Assembly (NCBI GenBank): GCA_033439685.1
Contig: JAUEDM010000007.1
Span: forward strand, 1,116,001 to 1,180,000
Reading direction: 5' to 3'
DNA from: Apodospora peruviana
Taxonomy: Eukaryota > Ascomycota > Sordariomycetes > Sordariales > Lasiosphaeriaceae
DNA: 64,000 nt
Part shown: positions 34,806 to 45,401 of the stretch, in pieces
Layout of the letters: each line of letters begins with the position of its first letter
How positions within the stretch are numbered: position 1 is the stretch's first letter
Notes under the pieces: generated by a model
What the model was told of the DNA's origin: nothing
The model's database searches: none
Seen by the model: the letters and a program-made list of their open reading frames with translations, nothing else
Made by a program: the position numbers and the translations under genes

Positions 34806-35611
34806 TCATTTAAGCGAACCCCCGAACATAGCATAGTAGTCGAGTTCAAGCGGCTTCAAGACATCGCTTGCCTTGGGTGTTGGCATGAAATTTGTCTTGG
34901 TTCCCTCATACAATCTCATGACCTGTGTGAGCGCTTTGTCACTGAACAAAGATGAGGGGGAGTTTGTGAAGAGCCCTTTCTGGGTATCGGTTTGGTTCCA
35001 AAACGCGACGTTCACTCCCGTGGCGATGGGGCTAGTTGAACCCTCACCGCCATAATACCACTTGGGGCTCAATTGTCCTTTGTCACCGCCAGAGATGCCA
35101 GCTAGAAACCTCGTCAGTGATCTGGATTATGGGTCTATTGAGATTTCAAGCCAGTGCGGCTCTAATGCTAACCGTAGTTCGGCATCCCCATTTTCCATTG
35201 GCCAAGGTTACCCGCAGCGGCGAACACTTCATAGTATGGCAAGTTACCGACGCTATTACTGTAAAACGCGAGGACTGAGGCCCTTGTGTCGGTGACCCTC
35301 ACCCAAGGGTCATACGCAACCATCCATCTCTCAATTTCGTCGGAAAACTTCCGGTAGAGGAAGGAAAAGGCTCCCGCAAGTTTCGAAGTATTCGTAATCG
35401 TCGGTGGTGTCGTCCCACGGGTATAAGTCGTCGACATGGACGTAGTTGCGGTTTGTCATCGTGAGGATATCTTGGAAGAGGATTCAGGCATAGCGGGCAC
35501 GATCGATGCACCTTCGACTGAGTCGACGGATTCTGTGGGCTGGAAGTCGTTGCGTGGCGTGGCCGTGACGATGTCTTCGGAGACTGGATCGGGGACGGCG
35601 GCCTCAGCCAT
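34806..35611 (-). CDS. hypothetical protein, start uncertain, possibly frameshifted
   Basis: Two exons are fairly clear: 35437-35173 and 35101-34806. They read 186 residues with an aromatic-rich, protein-like sequence (VAYDPWVRVTDTRAS; LSPKWYYGGEG). Upstream, two further meaningful stretches lie in the other two frames: 35611-35456, beginning MAEAAVPDPVSED, and a short one beginning MTNRNYVHVDD. No intron joins them. Either the gene starts at 35437 and the rest is leader, or one-base shifts have broken a longer gene. I do not recognise the family. Confidence 0.4.
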
Positions 35612-36799
35612 TTTCCCGACAATTGTAAGCAAAGTCACAGGCCTTGGGGGTGGAGGGTTGCGTGGTTCAAGTTGAACTCGGCAACTGAACTTGAGGACTT
35701 TACTATATAATACCTGCCGAAGACACCTTGAATCAGTGGTCAAAGTGCATTGTACAAAGGCAATAGGTGTATCAGCCAGCCACGGCGTGCAAGCGTGAAC
35801 ATTCGGCAGGTGATATTTCGGAAGAGGCGTAATATATCCAGCGCAGAACGATGCATCCAACTATAACGAAACCTGGCCAGCCCAGCCTTTTGCTGTCTTA
35901 TCCGGATTATTTCACCTATTTAGGTACACAGATGCTACATGCTCTTCTGGATTGGCTGTAATGTCACAATCTCGAGGCAAAACTTTAGGTAAAGATTGAG
36001 ATGCTTGAAGCATGGAGGTTGGGACACGGACTACAACTGCAGCTATAAGACGGATTTGCTCTCTTCATCATTGTTACACCAACCGAAATTGACCATGTGC
36101 TTGCCAGTCCACTACACACACCTGTCAAAGTCTAGACCTTGATTACCCTGCCCAATTTTGTGATATAGTAAGCCAGAGTTTCCGCTCAGCCAGCCAAAAG
36201 CGCCCTCAGTCAGCCACAACCACGAGAAAGCTGCGGAACATTCTGCTTTTCTTTGCCTGTCGCTATTTATGGCGCCAGAGCAAAAAGAAGACGTCTTCAT
36301 TGATTGGTTATCTCGCCGAGCAGGCGAGGGGCTTATCTACCTAGACAGGGTGCATATATCAAGGCAAGTTCAACCGTATGGGGAAGCAATACCCACACAT
36401 AGTCCCAAGTTCTCGAGCCGCATAATATCTCGCGACCTTGATGAGTGTTCAGACACATTGGCGTGTGTATGTATGCCGCAGCCCTGCTATGCGGCCTACG
36501 CGGCAGAGATTGCGTTATTCAGCCATCCTCCTTGCAAGAAGTGGGCGTTCTGGGACAGTGGCTCCATAAGTCTCGGCAGTTACTATCTTCATCCTTTGAT
36601 GACGGATGCTTCTGGGCCAGGCGACGTGGTTGCACAGAGACTGGCCTGAGTGGCAATCATTTCTGATTTCTTGGGCTGGTTAACATGTGAGTAGGTAAGG
36701 TATGCAATTTCTCGCAGCATCTGTCACGGTCGTGCTTCTAGAATTTTCCGATGAATGGCGATAGCAACTCCATACAAGGGAAGGGCCGGAAAGCTCGCT
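35612..36799. other. intergenic
   Basis: An open frame at 36269-36649 (+) was seen but shows no domain, signal or supporting splice structure. Nothing else recognised. Confidence 0.4.
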
Positions 36800-37240
36800 C
36801 TAGCCGCCTTGGTTCCAGGTGGCACACGCTTGCCATCTTAAGGGCCAATTCCGCAACGTCTCCCATGACATGCCGGACACGTTGCGCTGTTTGACCGAGA
36901 TCGTTGGCCTGATTTGTCCAACCGGCTGGATAAACGAGCTGTTGGAGATCCCGGTCATGACAAAGAGGTCGGTCAGGTTATCAAGGGGGTGATTATCAGT
37001 GTCAGCAAGTGAACTACCAACAGTCTTACATACAGGATAGTATAGATATAAAGTAAAGAACGACCATGAGTCCATTTTGGTGTGATGAACCCAACATATT
37101 TCACGGACAAGAGACCCATCCTCCCTCGTCAGAGTCACGATCCAGTCCTCTTTCCTCTTCCCAACATTCTCAAGACCGCCCAGACTTTCCCCAAACTCAC
37201 CATGCCCAACACAGCTAGCTACTCCCACCGTACCTGACAT
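36800..37240 (-). CDS. doubtful hypothetical protein
   Basis: The open frame from an ATG at 37240 reads 146 residues. It includes a plausible folded-looking stretch (EDWIVTLTREDGSLVREICW). A GTATGT donor near 37035 and a CAG acceptor near 36940 would switch to another open frame (LVYPAGWTNQAND), so the true 3' half is uncertain. It lies upstream of, and divergent from, the monooxygenase gene. No family recognised. Confidence 0.3.
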   Translation of the reverse strand: MSGTVGVASCVGHGEFGESLGGLENVGKRKEDWIVTLTREDGSLVREICWVHHTKMDSWSFFTLYLYYPVCKTVGSSLADTDNHPLDNLTDLFVMTGISNSSFIQPVGQIRPTISVKQRNVSGMSWETLRNWPLRWQACATWNQGG

Positions 37241-37514
37241 GGTCAACGCCGATCTGTGTTGGATCGCCTTGGCGTCTCCGCTTCTCCACGATCTCCTCAT
37301 TTGCGCCCCCAGGGTTCAATCCCCAATGCCTCGGTACGGGACGACTTGTCACGGACACGCCCTGAATCGGTAGGCGGTTCGGTTCTCGTGGTGTTGTTTT
37401 GAGTCTGAACCTACAAGCTTCACACAACCTGTGGCTCGTCGTACACAGCAAGACAAGACACACATACCCAATCTATTGCAATATTGCTTTACACACATCA
37501 TCATAGCACACACC

Positions 37515-39393
37515 ATGGCTACCAAACACCAAGACCGTGACAACGACCCCCCGTTTACCCAATTCGCCTGCATCGGCTCCGGCTTCTCCGCCATCGCGCT
37601 CGGCGCGACCCTCAAGCGCTGGTACGGCATCACATCGATCCGCTTCTTCGAGAAGGAGGCCGATTTAGGGGGAACATGGTTCGTCAACAAGTACCCCGGC
37701 TGCGCGTGCGACATTCCCTCGGCGCTATACTCGTTCTCCTTCGAGCGCAACCCGGACTGGAGCCGCTTTCTTCCTCCCGCCGACGAGCTGCACGCTTATC
37801 TGCGGAGAGTCGCGAACAAGTATGACTTGATCGACAAGATGAGCTTTGGGAAGGAGGTGACCAGAGCAGAGTGGGTGGAGGACAGGGCGAGGTGGCGGCT
37901 GACGGTGCGGGATGGGACCACCAGGGAAGAAGAAGTGGTCGAATGTCAGTTTCTGTTTAGTGGCGCCGGGCAGTTTACGCAGCCGAGGGAGCTGGACGAC
38001 CACATAAAAGGAAAGGAGACGTTTGAAGGCGTCATGGTGCATTCCGCGAGGTGGCCGAAGGGGGACGACGACCGCATCAGCTTTTTGCGCGACAAGAGCG
38101 TCGTGGTCATCGGGAACGGGTGCACCGCCGCGCAGATCGTGCCGAGCATCGTCGGAGAGGTGAAGCAGCTGACGCAGGTCGCACGCTCGAAGCATTGGAT
38201 CTATCCGCCTGTTGACGACAAGGTCGCGAGCTGGGAAAAGTGGTTGCTGCGGCATTCGCCGGGGCTGACGGCGCTGCAGCGCTTCATGTCGTACTCGGTC
38301 GCCGAGAAGGACTGGAAGGGGTTCCGGATGGATAGGACGGGGGAAAGGTTTCGGCGCAGCAAGCGGCGGATGGTCGAGGCGTATATGCGGAGCAAGGCGC
38401 CCGAGAAGTATCACGATTTGCTGGTGCCCGACTTTGAGATTGGTTGCAAGAGGCGGATTTTCGACTCGGGATATCTGGCGAGTCTGCATGCGAAGAACCT
38501 GACGTTGACAAACAAGCAAGTGGTGGAGATTCTTCCACGCGGCGTGCGTTTGGAGAGCGGCGAGGTGGTGGAGGCCGATGCTATTATCTTGGCAACTGGG
38601 TTCGCCACTAATAACTCGTATATTGGCGGTATCGAGATCGTTGGCCGTGGTGGTGAGACCGTGAGGGATCATTTCGACTCTTTCGGCGGGCCAGAGGCCT
38701 ATAACCTCACGGCCTTGAGCGGATTTCCTAACTTTTTCCTGCTCCTGGGTACGTTGTGAACCACCCGTCCTTTGAATCGCCGCACGATGGAATGGCTAAC
38801 TCCAGGTGTGATTGGTTAGGGCCCAACACAGCAACCGGTCACACATCGACTGTTATGATCATCGAGAACGCTGTCAACTATGCGTTGCGTGTCATTAAAC
38901 CAGTCCTGCAAGGACAGGCTAGTGTTGCCGAGATTAAGCGTCCTGCAGAGGAAGTCTACGTCGACCAACTGCAAAAGGCCCTAGCGAAAACTGTCTGGGC
39001 AACTGGTTGCAGCAGTTGGTATGTCCGGGGCGAGGCTGGAAAGACCTGGAACGGCATGTCCTACCCATGGAGCCAGGCATGGTATTGGTGGAGCTGCCTT
39101 CTTCCAGTCTGGGACCACTGGCAGTTCAGGGTAAGTTTCTTTCTTGTCATGTATTCAATCCTTCTTCTTTGTTGAACTGCCGACTGACACGGCTGTCAAC
39201 ATGAAAGGGTTCGACAAGTACTCCCACAATCGTGAAATGTCGGCATCTGGGCCTTTGGCTTGCGACGTTCATGGCATTCACAGCCGGGAGTCTACTTGGC
39301 TGGACGAAAAGATATCCCAACTCTGCTCTTGGTTCCCTAGTTTTGAGGAAGCTGCCAGGCCTTCAGTACTTGACTGCCAGGATCGGATACTAG
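37515..39393 (+). CDS. Baeyer-Villiger-type flavin monooxygenase
   Basis: Three exons (37515-38748, 38820-39130, 39208-39393) give 576 residues. The FAD Rossmann motif is IGSGFSA near residue 20. The class fingerprint FxGxxxHxxxW is present as FEGVMVHSARW (about 169-179). The NADPH motif is IGNGCTA near 202. The C-terminus carries a hydrophobic segment (LWLATFMAF), so membrane association is likely. Such enzymes insert oxygen next to a ketone or oxidise heteroatoms. It lies 3.5 kb beyond the HR-PKS, so it may be a border gene of region 1; this is inference from position. Confidence 0.88.
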
Positions 39394-39960
39394 GCAGAAT
39401 TAGATGGAACGTGGCATTGTAAGAACTTGTCAGGATCGTCCACGTGTATTTGTGCTGTCTTGTAGTGTTTGAGCATACTGATACAAACAAGCAGCAGCTA
39501 GCCGAGGGTTGAAATACGAAAGCTGCACCGAGTACATCTTGCCCAGGAAGGATAAATGCACAGCCACTCGATAGTTCGTGCCCTTGGGGGCCCAGGCAAC
39601 GCAACCAACCAGATGTGCCGAGAATCCCCATCGATCGAGTCCCACAGTTCGCGGAAGCAGTTTGGACGGCTGTGTCATTGGACGAGCTGTGCTCGATAAA
39701 TCGGGAGGCTTGTCTTTTTCCCACAGCTCCTTCTCGATTTCCGAAGTCTGGCTTGGAGAGCCACGGAAGGCAATTGAGTATCAATCTGGCTGATGACTGA
39801 AATCTGAAAGTCCTGCCGCTGGGGAAGTTCGCCTCGTTCAAACTTTGTCCACTGTGGCCTGCTGTTGCAGAAGCATGCCGTAGATCACCCGACTGAGCCG
39901 TCTGAGGGGGCAGATATTTTACGATCAACAATCTGGGATAGCTGACTGACGAAACAAGCC
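39394..39960. other. intergenic
   Basis: 3' flank of the monooxygenase. Several open frames occur on both strands, none domain-like. Confidence 0.4.
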
Positions 39961-40462
39961 ACCACTTCTCACTTACAACTGTTCCATTGACACAATCCCC
40001 TGCAGCGTGCCCTCGACCGACTGGAGTCGCTCCTGAAGCTGTTGCACGAGTTTCTTATCTCTCATCGCCCACCTTGCCTTGCGTTCCCATCTTGCGTTCC
40101 CATGTGGATAGCTCCGCACGCAAAGTGAAGGCTGCTTCGATGTCGGCTAGCAGACGGCAAGCAATTGACACTGCCTCGTCAATAGCAGATTCGTCCATGG
40201 TCAGATCGATGGCAGGTTTGTATTCGCCGTTGTCTTTCCTCTTAGTCTTGGCACAGCCCGGTCGTTTCCCGGACTGCTGCTGCGACTTGAGCGCTTCAAT
40301 TTCATTCCTGAGCAAAAGCACATGTTCCAGAGCAGCGTTCCATTCCTCATCGGCTTGCTTGTAATCCTGTCTCAACCTGTGGATGAAGCTTCCCAGCTTG
40401 GAAACCGTATCCAGTAGGCCTACCACGCCGGCTGTCGCCGAGAGGGGAATCCATTGCAGAGT
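39961..40462 (-). pseudogene. relic of STAND/NLR N-terminal domain protein
   Basis: The minus strand encodes a typical fungal STAND N-terminal segment (PLSATAGVVGLLDTVSKLG) with a following coiled-coil-like helix (YKQADEEWNAALEHVLLLRN). The only fitting ATG (about 40455) is one base out of frame with it. A second break near 40062 shifts the frame again before a helical tail (KLVQQLQERLQSVEG). No NACHT, ankyrin or other effector part follows. Intact relatives act in heterokaryon incompatibility or cell-death signalling; this copy looks dead. Confidence 0.6.
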
Positions 40463-41416
40463 GGGCTGACAGCCTGACAAGTGTCAAGCAGCTCGTAGTC
40501 TGGGCGGTGGGGCGTCGGGGGATTTTGTGCTTGTTATAGGAGTTATAGGAGGAAGACCGAGTCCCGGGGGCGCGAGCCGTCATGTGCCCGTGATTGCGAG
40601 TTCCCAACGAGACAGGCGAATGGCTGCGCCAGTTGGGATGATTGATTGAGAATGTCGGATAGGGTTATGCGCGTGTTAGCACACGTTTGAAGATTTGCAC
40701 ATCCCATTTTGGGATCCACGTGGGTAGCTACCTACCTATCATGAGGGATGACAGTGAGGGGGGAGGGGCGCCGTCAAGCCACTGCGAGGAGGTCAGTCAT
40801 GCTGTGGTACCCGATAAGTAAACCGCGGCGCCTGCATCGTCCCTCTTGTTAGTTCGGTTCTATTCCTAGGCGGTATCAGTCCTTTGCGCTAGAAAACAGC
40901 GTTTTGGTGGGCAAGGCTGTAGTCGTGTCGGGTAGTGGTAGATGTGTGGGGTAGCTAGAGAAGTGTCGGGTACATGTAGCTTTCCCAGAATAAAGTCGCC
41001 CGTTAGGTCAGCGCGATATCATTCATTGCAAAGCTCGTGGAACTGGAAGCCAAGCCAAGCGGAATGGAACCCCGCCCCGCTCTTGCATTTGGGGCTGGCA
41101 GCTAGCACGGACAACTGCCCCGCGCAAACAAAAAGCACAGAAATAAGTAGCGCTCACTTCGGTTCCCGCCGGCTGTATCACTTGCTTCGTCGGCTTGCCT
41201 GCCCGCGCAGACACGGAAAAGTCTCCGCCCGAGGCGCTCATCAGGCAGAATTCCACGTCAAGGTGATAAACAAGCTAGAATAAAAGTTCAATCAAGCCCG
41301 AAGCTCAAACACGAGACAGCAGCACCCACCATTCATTAACCCCCACAGGAAACCTTCGTTCTCAGAATCCAGACTCAACAGCACGTTGAACCCGAGTTCG
41401 CGATCCCACTTGAGTC
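40463..41416. other. intergenic
   Basis: No supported gene. The final part is the 5' flank of the GNAT pseudogene. Confidence 0.4.
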
Positions 41417-41856
41417 ATGGCTGCCTGGCGCAGAATGACAGTAGATGACATTCCCGACCTCCTGCGGGTTGCGGACGCGGTGCACCCAGACCTACCGGAG
41501 AGTGACTACGTCTTCACAGAGCGCGTACAGCTCTTCCCCGACGGCTGTTTTATGCTCTCTGGCAGGGACAAGATATACGGCTACGCCATCTCCCATCTCC
41601 CATCCAATGCATGCTTCTTGACGTTGCCAGCCGCTTCCTCACAACAAGTCTTGTGTCGGTCTACGGCACGGGGCAATTCTGGCAGCGGTTCGGTTTCGAG
41701 CCACAGACGGTTGATGAGGTTCTGAGCGAGAAGTTCCGCAACTACGGCGATGACGCTGTCTGTCTACATGTGTCGCAAGAATCTTTCTGCTTCATAGAAA
41801 GACCAAGCCAGTTACCAATTTACCAAGGATCAGAGGACGACGTGGCAGGGTGGTGA
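41417..41856 (+). pseudogene. GNAT acetyltransferase pseudogene with internal deletion
   Basis: Frame 1 from the ATG at 41417 gives a GNAT N-terminus (WRRMTVDDIPDLLRVADAVH, ending at GYAISH). At about 41608-41615 the homology jumps to frame 3, which gives the GNAT C-terminus (MLLDVASRF, YGTGQFWQRFGFEP). The acetyl-CoA-binding motif A (R/Q-x-x-G-x-G/A) and the strands around it, roughly 40-50 residues, are absent. No splice sites explain the jump. It is read as a deletion plus frameshift that destroys activity. Confidence 0.7.
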
Positions 41857-42539
41857 TGATGATTGTATGACGATGAACAAGACAATGCCAAGAATGTTTA
41901 TGGTGATCGGATTGTGATGAATGACAACCATCAAGGTTCTTTTTTGAGTTACAGCTCCGACAGTTAGAATGATGTAGTAATACCCGTAAAAGATTGAAAG
42001 ACTTCAACCGCAGTCCGCAAGTCATGATACGACAAATGTCGCAGCTAGACCATCCGCCAAGTACCGGCAGTCAATGTTAGTTCGGATGGCAATAACTCAA
42101 AGCAATGTCCTCGACCAGCCCATAAATGTCTAGCCATGAAAACACATTAACATTGCTCATGCCATGATTAGGCGAAGTGCTGAGGCCATTATTTGGTCTG
42201 AACTTGGTGCCCGATCTTGAGACTGCTTTGGCCCATGACCATCATTTCTAGCCGACCTTCCCATCATCGCCCTGGAAAAAAGTCAATATGTGTCGTCCCA
42301 AGAGATTCACGGATGCTCGGAGTATCATATGCTGGTTGCTTGGCAGAAACGACAGCCGGTCGATTACAAGTATAAATACCCACCGGATTCTTGCTCCCTT
42401 CGTTTTCTTTTCTCCCTGATCATCAAGGAACAACGCTCTCATCAAGCAAACTGAAGCGACTTCCTCTCACCTCCAGAGAACATCTGCCATCAACTTGCGA
42501 ACCAAAACAACCACGATCTACCACCACCAAGGCTCCACA
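41857..42539. other. intergenic
   Basis: Nothing recognised. The right end is the leader of the small gene at 42540. Confidence 0.4.
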
Positions 42540-42876
42540 ATGCCCGTCCACGTCGCGCTTGACCACCTGAGCCAGGGGTTTCCCGAGGCACAGTTCAGGT
42601 CCACTGGTGGTATGTTCAAGTTGTCCTCCCATATGCTCCTTGACCTCAAATGCGCACTTATTGACGCCGAAATACTCAATAGACCCGGACGCCCCGGAGC
42701 CGATTCCTCTCAAGCATCCGGTCAAGAAGGATCCCATGACCCCGTCGTCAGAGCCGACTCCTGTCGAGTCTCCCTTTCAGTACGACATTCTCCTCACAGA
42801 AGAAGAGGAGCAACACGCTGGCGTGCCTGGCAAATGGATGGGACCGCTGAAGCCAAATAAATCCCTATCCCTCTGA
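42540..42876 (+). CDS. small hypothetical protein
   Basis: Two exons, 42540-42609 and 42683-42876, give 87 residues. A GTATGT donor and a TAG acceptor join in frame. The protein is acidic and Pro-rich with a conserved-looking C-terminal half (LLTEEEEQHAGVPGKWMGPL). No signal peptide or membrane segment. Not recognised. It could be a small stress-related or structural protein, but this is not shown. Confidence 0.5.
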
Positions 42877-43395
42877 CCCGTCCCCGCCTTCGTCACCCGA
42901 ACCCGAGCCTGCGAAACCCGCGCCTCCGAAGCCAGACCCTGCGAAGCCCTGATCCCGCGAAACCCGATCTTGAGAAACCTGCTCCGGCAGCTTAAGGTTC
43001 TTGTTGGATCTGGGCCCCCATTATGCGGCACAAGCGTACATTTCAACATGTCTTGGTCAACAACGCTGACGCCTCTCCGGTCTACTACTTCCGGGAGCCA
43101 TTGGGACTACTGAGAACAGAACAATCCTACCCATTACAACCTTTGTTTCAGGTCTACAAGTAGTCACTTGCAGGAAAGTCGGACACTCAGAGTCTGACAC
43201 TCAGAGTCTTCGTGGTGGCACTACATGAACTGTAGACATACTTCTTACAGTCTATTCTCTAAAACGAATTATGAAGATCTATGTCTACACTCCACGTTTG
43301 CCAAAATAATTCCTAACCCACCGCAGGTAGCTCGTACAACCTAATCTCTTTCCAAAATCTTCAAATAGTCAAGGTGAGGTTTGGTCTCAGACAAA
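42877..43395. other. intergenic
   Basis: 3' flanks of two genes. A short Pro/Glu-rich repeat-like stretch near 42900-42960 follows the stop of the small gene. Nothing else seen. Confidence 0.4.
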
Positions 43396-45042
43396 CTAGA
43401 CAGCCACAAACACTTCCCTGTTCAGCAACAGCCCCGACACAACCACAAAGAAAGTCCCAGCGATGAGCGTCGCACCGGTGAACATGGACAGTGCGAGATA
43501 GCCATGGTTGCTTACCAAACTGCCGCCAATGGGCGAGCCTACCAGAGATCTCTTTGGTGTCAGTCGGTCGTCTCGGCCATCGCCATTATGTGGAACTACT
43601 TACGTGACAGACAATGCTCCCATGAGTATACCCATAGCCGTCCCTTGCGTCTGATGCGTAGCGATTTTCCCAGCACAGGCAGACTGCAAAGTCAGAATAG
43701 CCTAGTTGGGTCAGGTAGTCGTCACCTGTCAGCACTTATCACAACGATAAAAGTTCCACTGGAATTGGATTTACATACCCCAGAAGCAAACCCATACGCC
43801 AATGACCAAACGATCAACCCCGCCAGACTCGTCGCAGCAGTCCAGCAGAATCCGGTGATGGCCGACGTGGCCAGCGCAAACAATATCATGTTGAAATAGC
43901 CCCATCGGTCAGCAAAATGGCCCGGAATCGTTCGCCCGAAAAGAGAGGCGCCGTTCATGATGGCGATGAGGTAGAACGAGAGCTGCGCGTCGATTCCCCG
44001 TGAGATGGCGTACGACGAGACGTAGAAGAAAGGGATGAAGAGACCGAAATAGGCGAGCGCCAGACCGAGACACAGACACAAGAAGACTTGATTCTTGATG
44101 ATGGAGATGTCCCATGCTTTTGTTTTTGGTTCCTTGACAGCAGCCGCTATTTTGGTCGAGTTCGAGTTCCTGCTGTTCTCGGAGGAGTCCTCTAGAGACT
44201 GTGCAACTGCCGGAGGAAGCTGTTGGGGTGATGATGATAGCGGCTCACGAACAGTGGCGCATGCAAACGCGAGCAATGGGAGCATCGTGAAGCCGACGAT
44301 GCGCATCACCCAGCCGAAACCGAGGTCTGTTGTCGAGAGAAGACGCTCTAGCATGATTGGCCAGACCACGCCACCGATGGACGAGCCACCTACCACCAGA
44401 CCGACGGCCAGACCGCGGTGTTTGGGGAGGCAGCGCGAGACGACTGATATTGGGGGGAGGGTGAGAAAGGCCATGCTTGCGCCGAGTAAAACTGCTTGCG
44501 CGAGGAAGAATTGGTAATATTTCGTGCAGAGAGAGGTGGTGAATACTGCGACCAGAAGACCGAGACTTCCAGAGGCAAGGAGGGTCTAACCATCGATCGT
44601 CAGCAAAAGAAGGATGATGGCGAACAAGGGGCTGTGGTGAGCTTGCTTACCGTTGGACCAAATCTATCAACAACAATTCCAGCCACCGGGGAGAGGATAT
44701 AAATGAGAAATATGGACACGGATCCGATCCATGATATGTCGGACTCTGACTTGTCTTGCAGCATGTTCTGCTTGTAGTATTCTTGGAAGACACCGAACGC
44801 GTTGACGAAGCCCACACTGCAGAAGACAGCAAGGGATCCGCCTAGGACGGTGAGACATGATCGAAAGCTGTTGTCAAAATTCTCCTATTTAGCCCATAGT
44901 TGGTACTTTAGGCAGGTAAACAAACTCACTTTACTTCGCTCGTGTTGCCTATTGGCTTTTGTTGTGCTCTGGTGACAGTGGCGTCGCTTTCAAAGCCCGG
45001 AGCTGGCTCATGCAATGCTTTTTCCGTATCTGAAAACTCCAT
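43396..45042 (-). CDS. MFS transporter, monocarboxylate-porter type
   Basis: Five exons (45042-44930, 44867-44651, 44585-43779, 43701-43604, 43549-43396) give 462 residues. The translation shows the 12-helix pattern with a central charged loop. Family-like motifs include GFVNAFGVFQEYY in the first helix, PVAGIVVDRFGP after helix 2 and KHRGLAVGLVVGGSSIGG in helix 4. It sits at the left of the peptide cluster, divergent from the Zn2Cys6 gene, and could export the peptide or a precursor acid; substrate unknown. Exon 1 uses a GTGAGT donor with an ACAACAG acceptor, chosen because it keeps the frame and suits the branch-point spacing. Confidence 0.85.
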
Positions 45043-45401
45043 CTTGTATATTCGTACAATATTAACTGGACAGAATATTGGAATGTATTGGAATCCGCAT
45101 CAAATTCATTATTACAGTTGTTTTTGGGAGAGTCAGAGCCCATATATACGGTTCCGTATGGCTGTCTCGGACTGGATTTTGCGCATCTCGCGAAGCTGCT
45201 TTCATGTCAGCACAAAGCTCCAAGCGATGACAAATACTCCGTACGCCCCTGGATAATCCGGAATTCCGGGGGCAGTTCTTTTGACTCCCCCCAAAACTGA
45301 ACACTTTCCCACTTCCCACAACACTCGTGTACTCCTGGATCCACGGATCCTCCGGGTCGAACAGGTCCATTAATCTCTTTTCTAAAGCGAAAGACGCATA
45401 C
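45043..45401. promoter_or_regulatory. divergent promoter of MFS and Zn2Cys6 genes
   Basis: A 359-base gap between two genes read apart. No coding sequence. Co-regulation is likely but inferred. Confidence 0.5.

Noticed and set aside
36269..36649. 126-residue open frame
   Set aside because: Composition is not domain-like and no homologous pattern was recognised.
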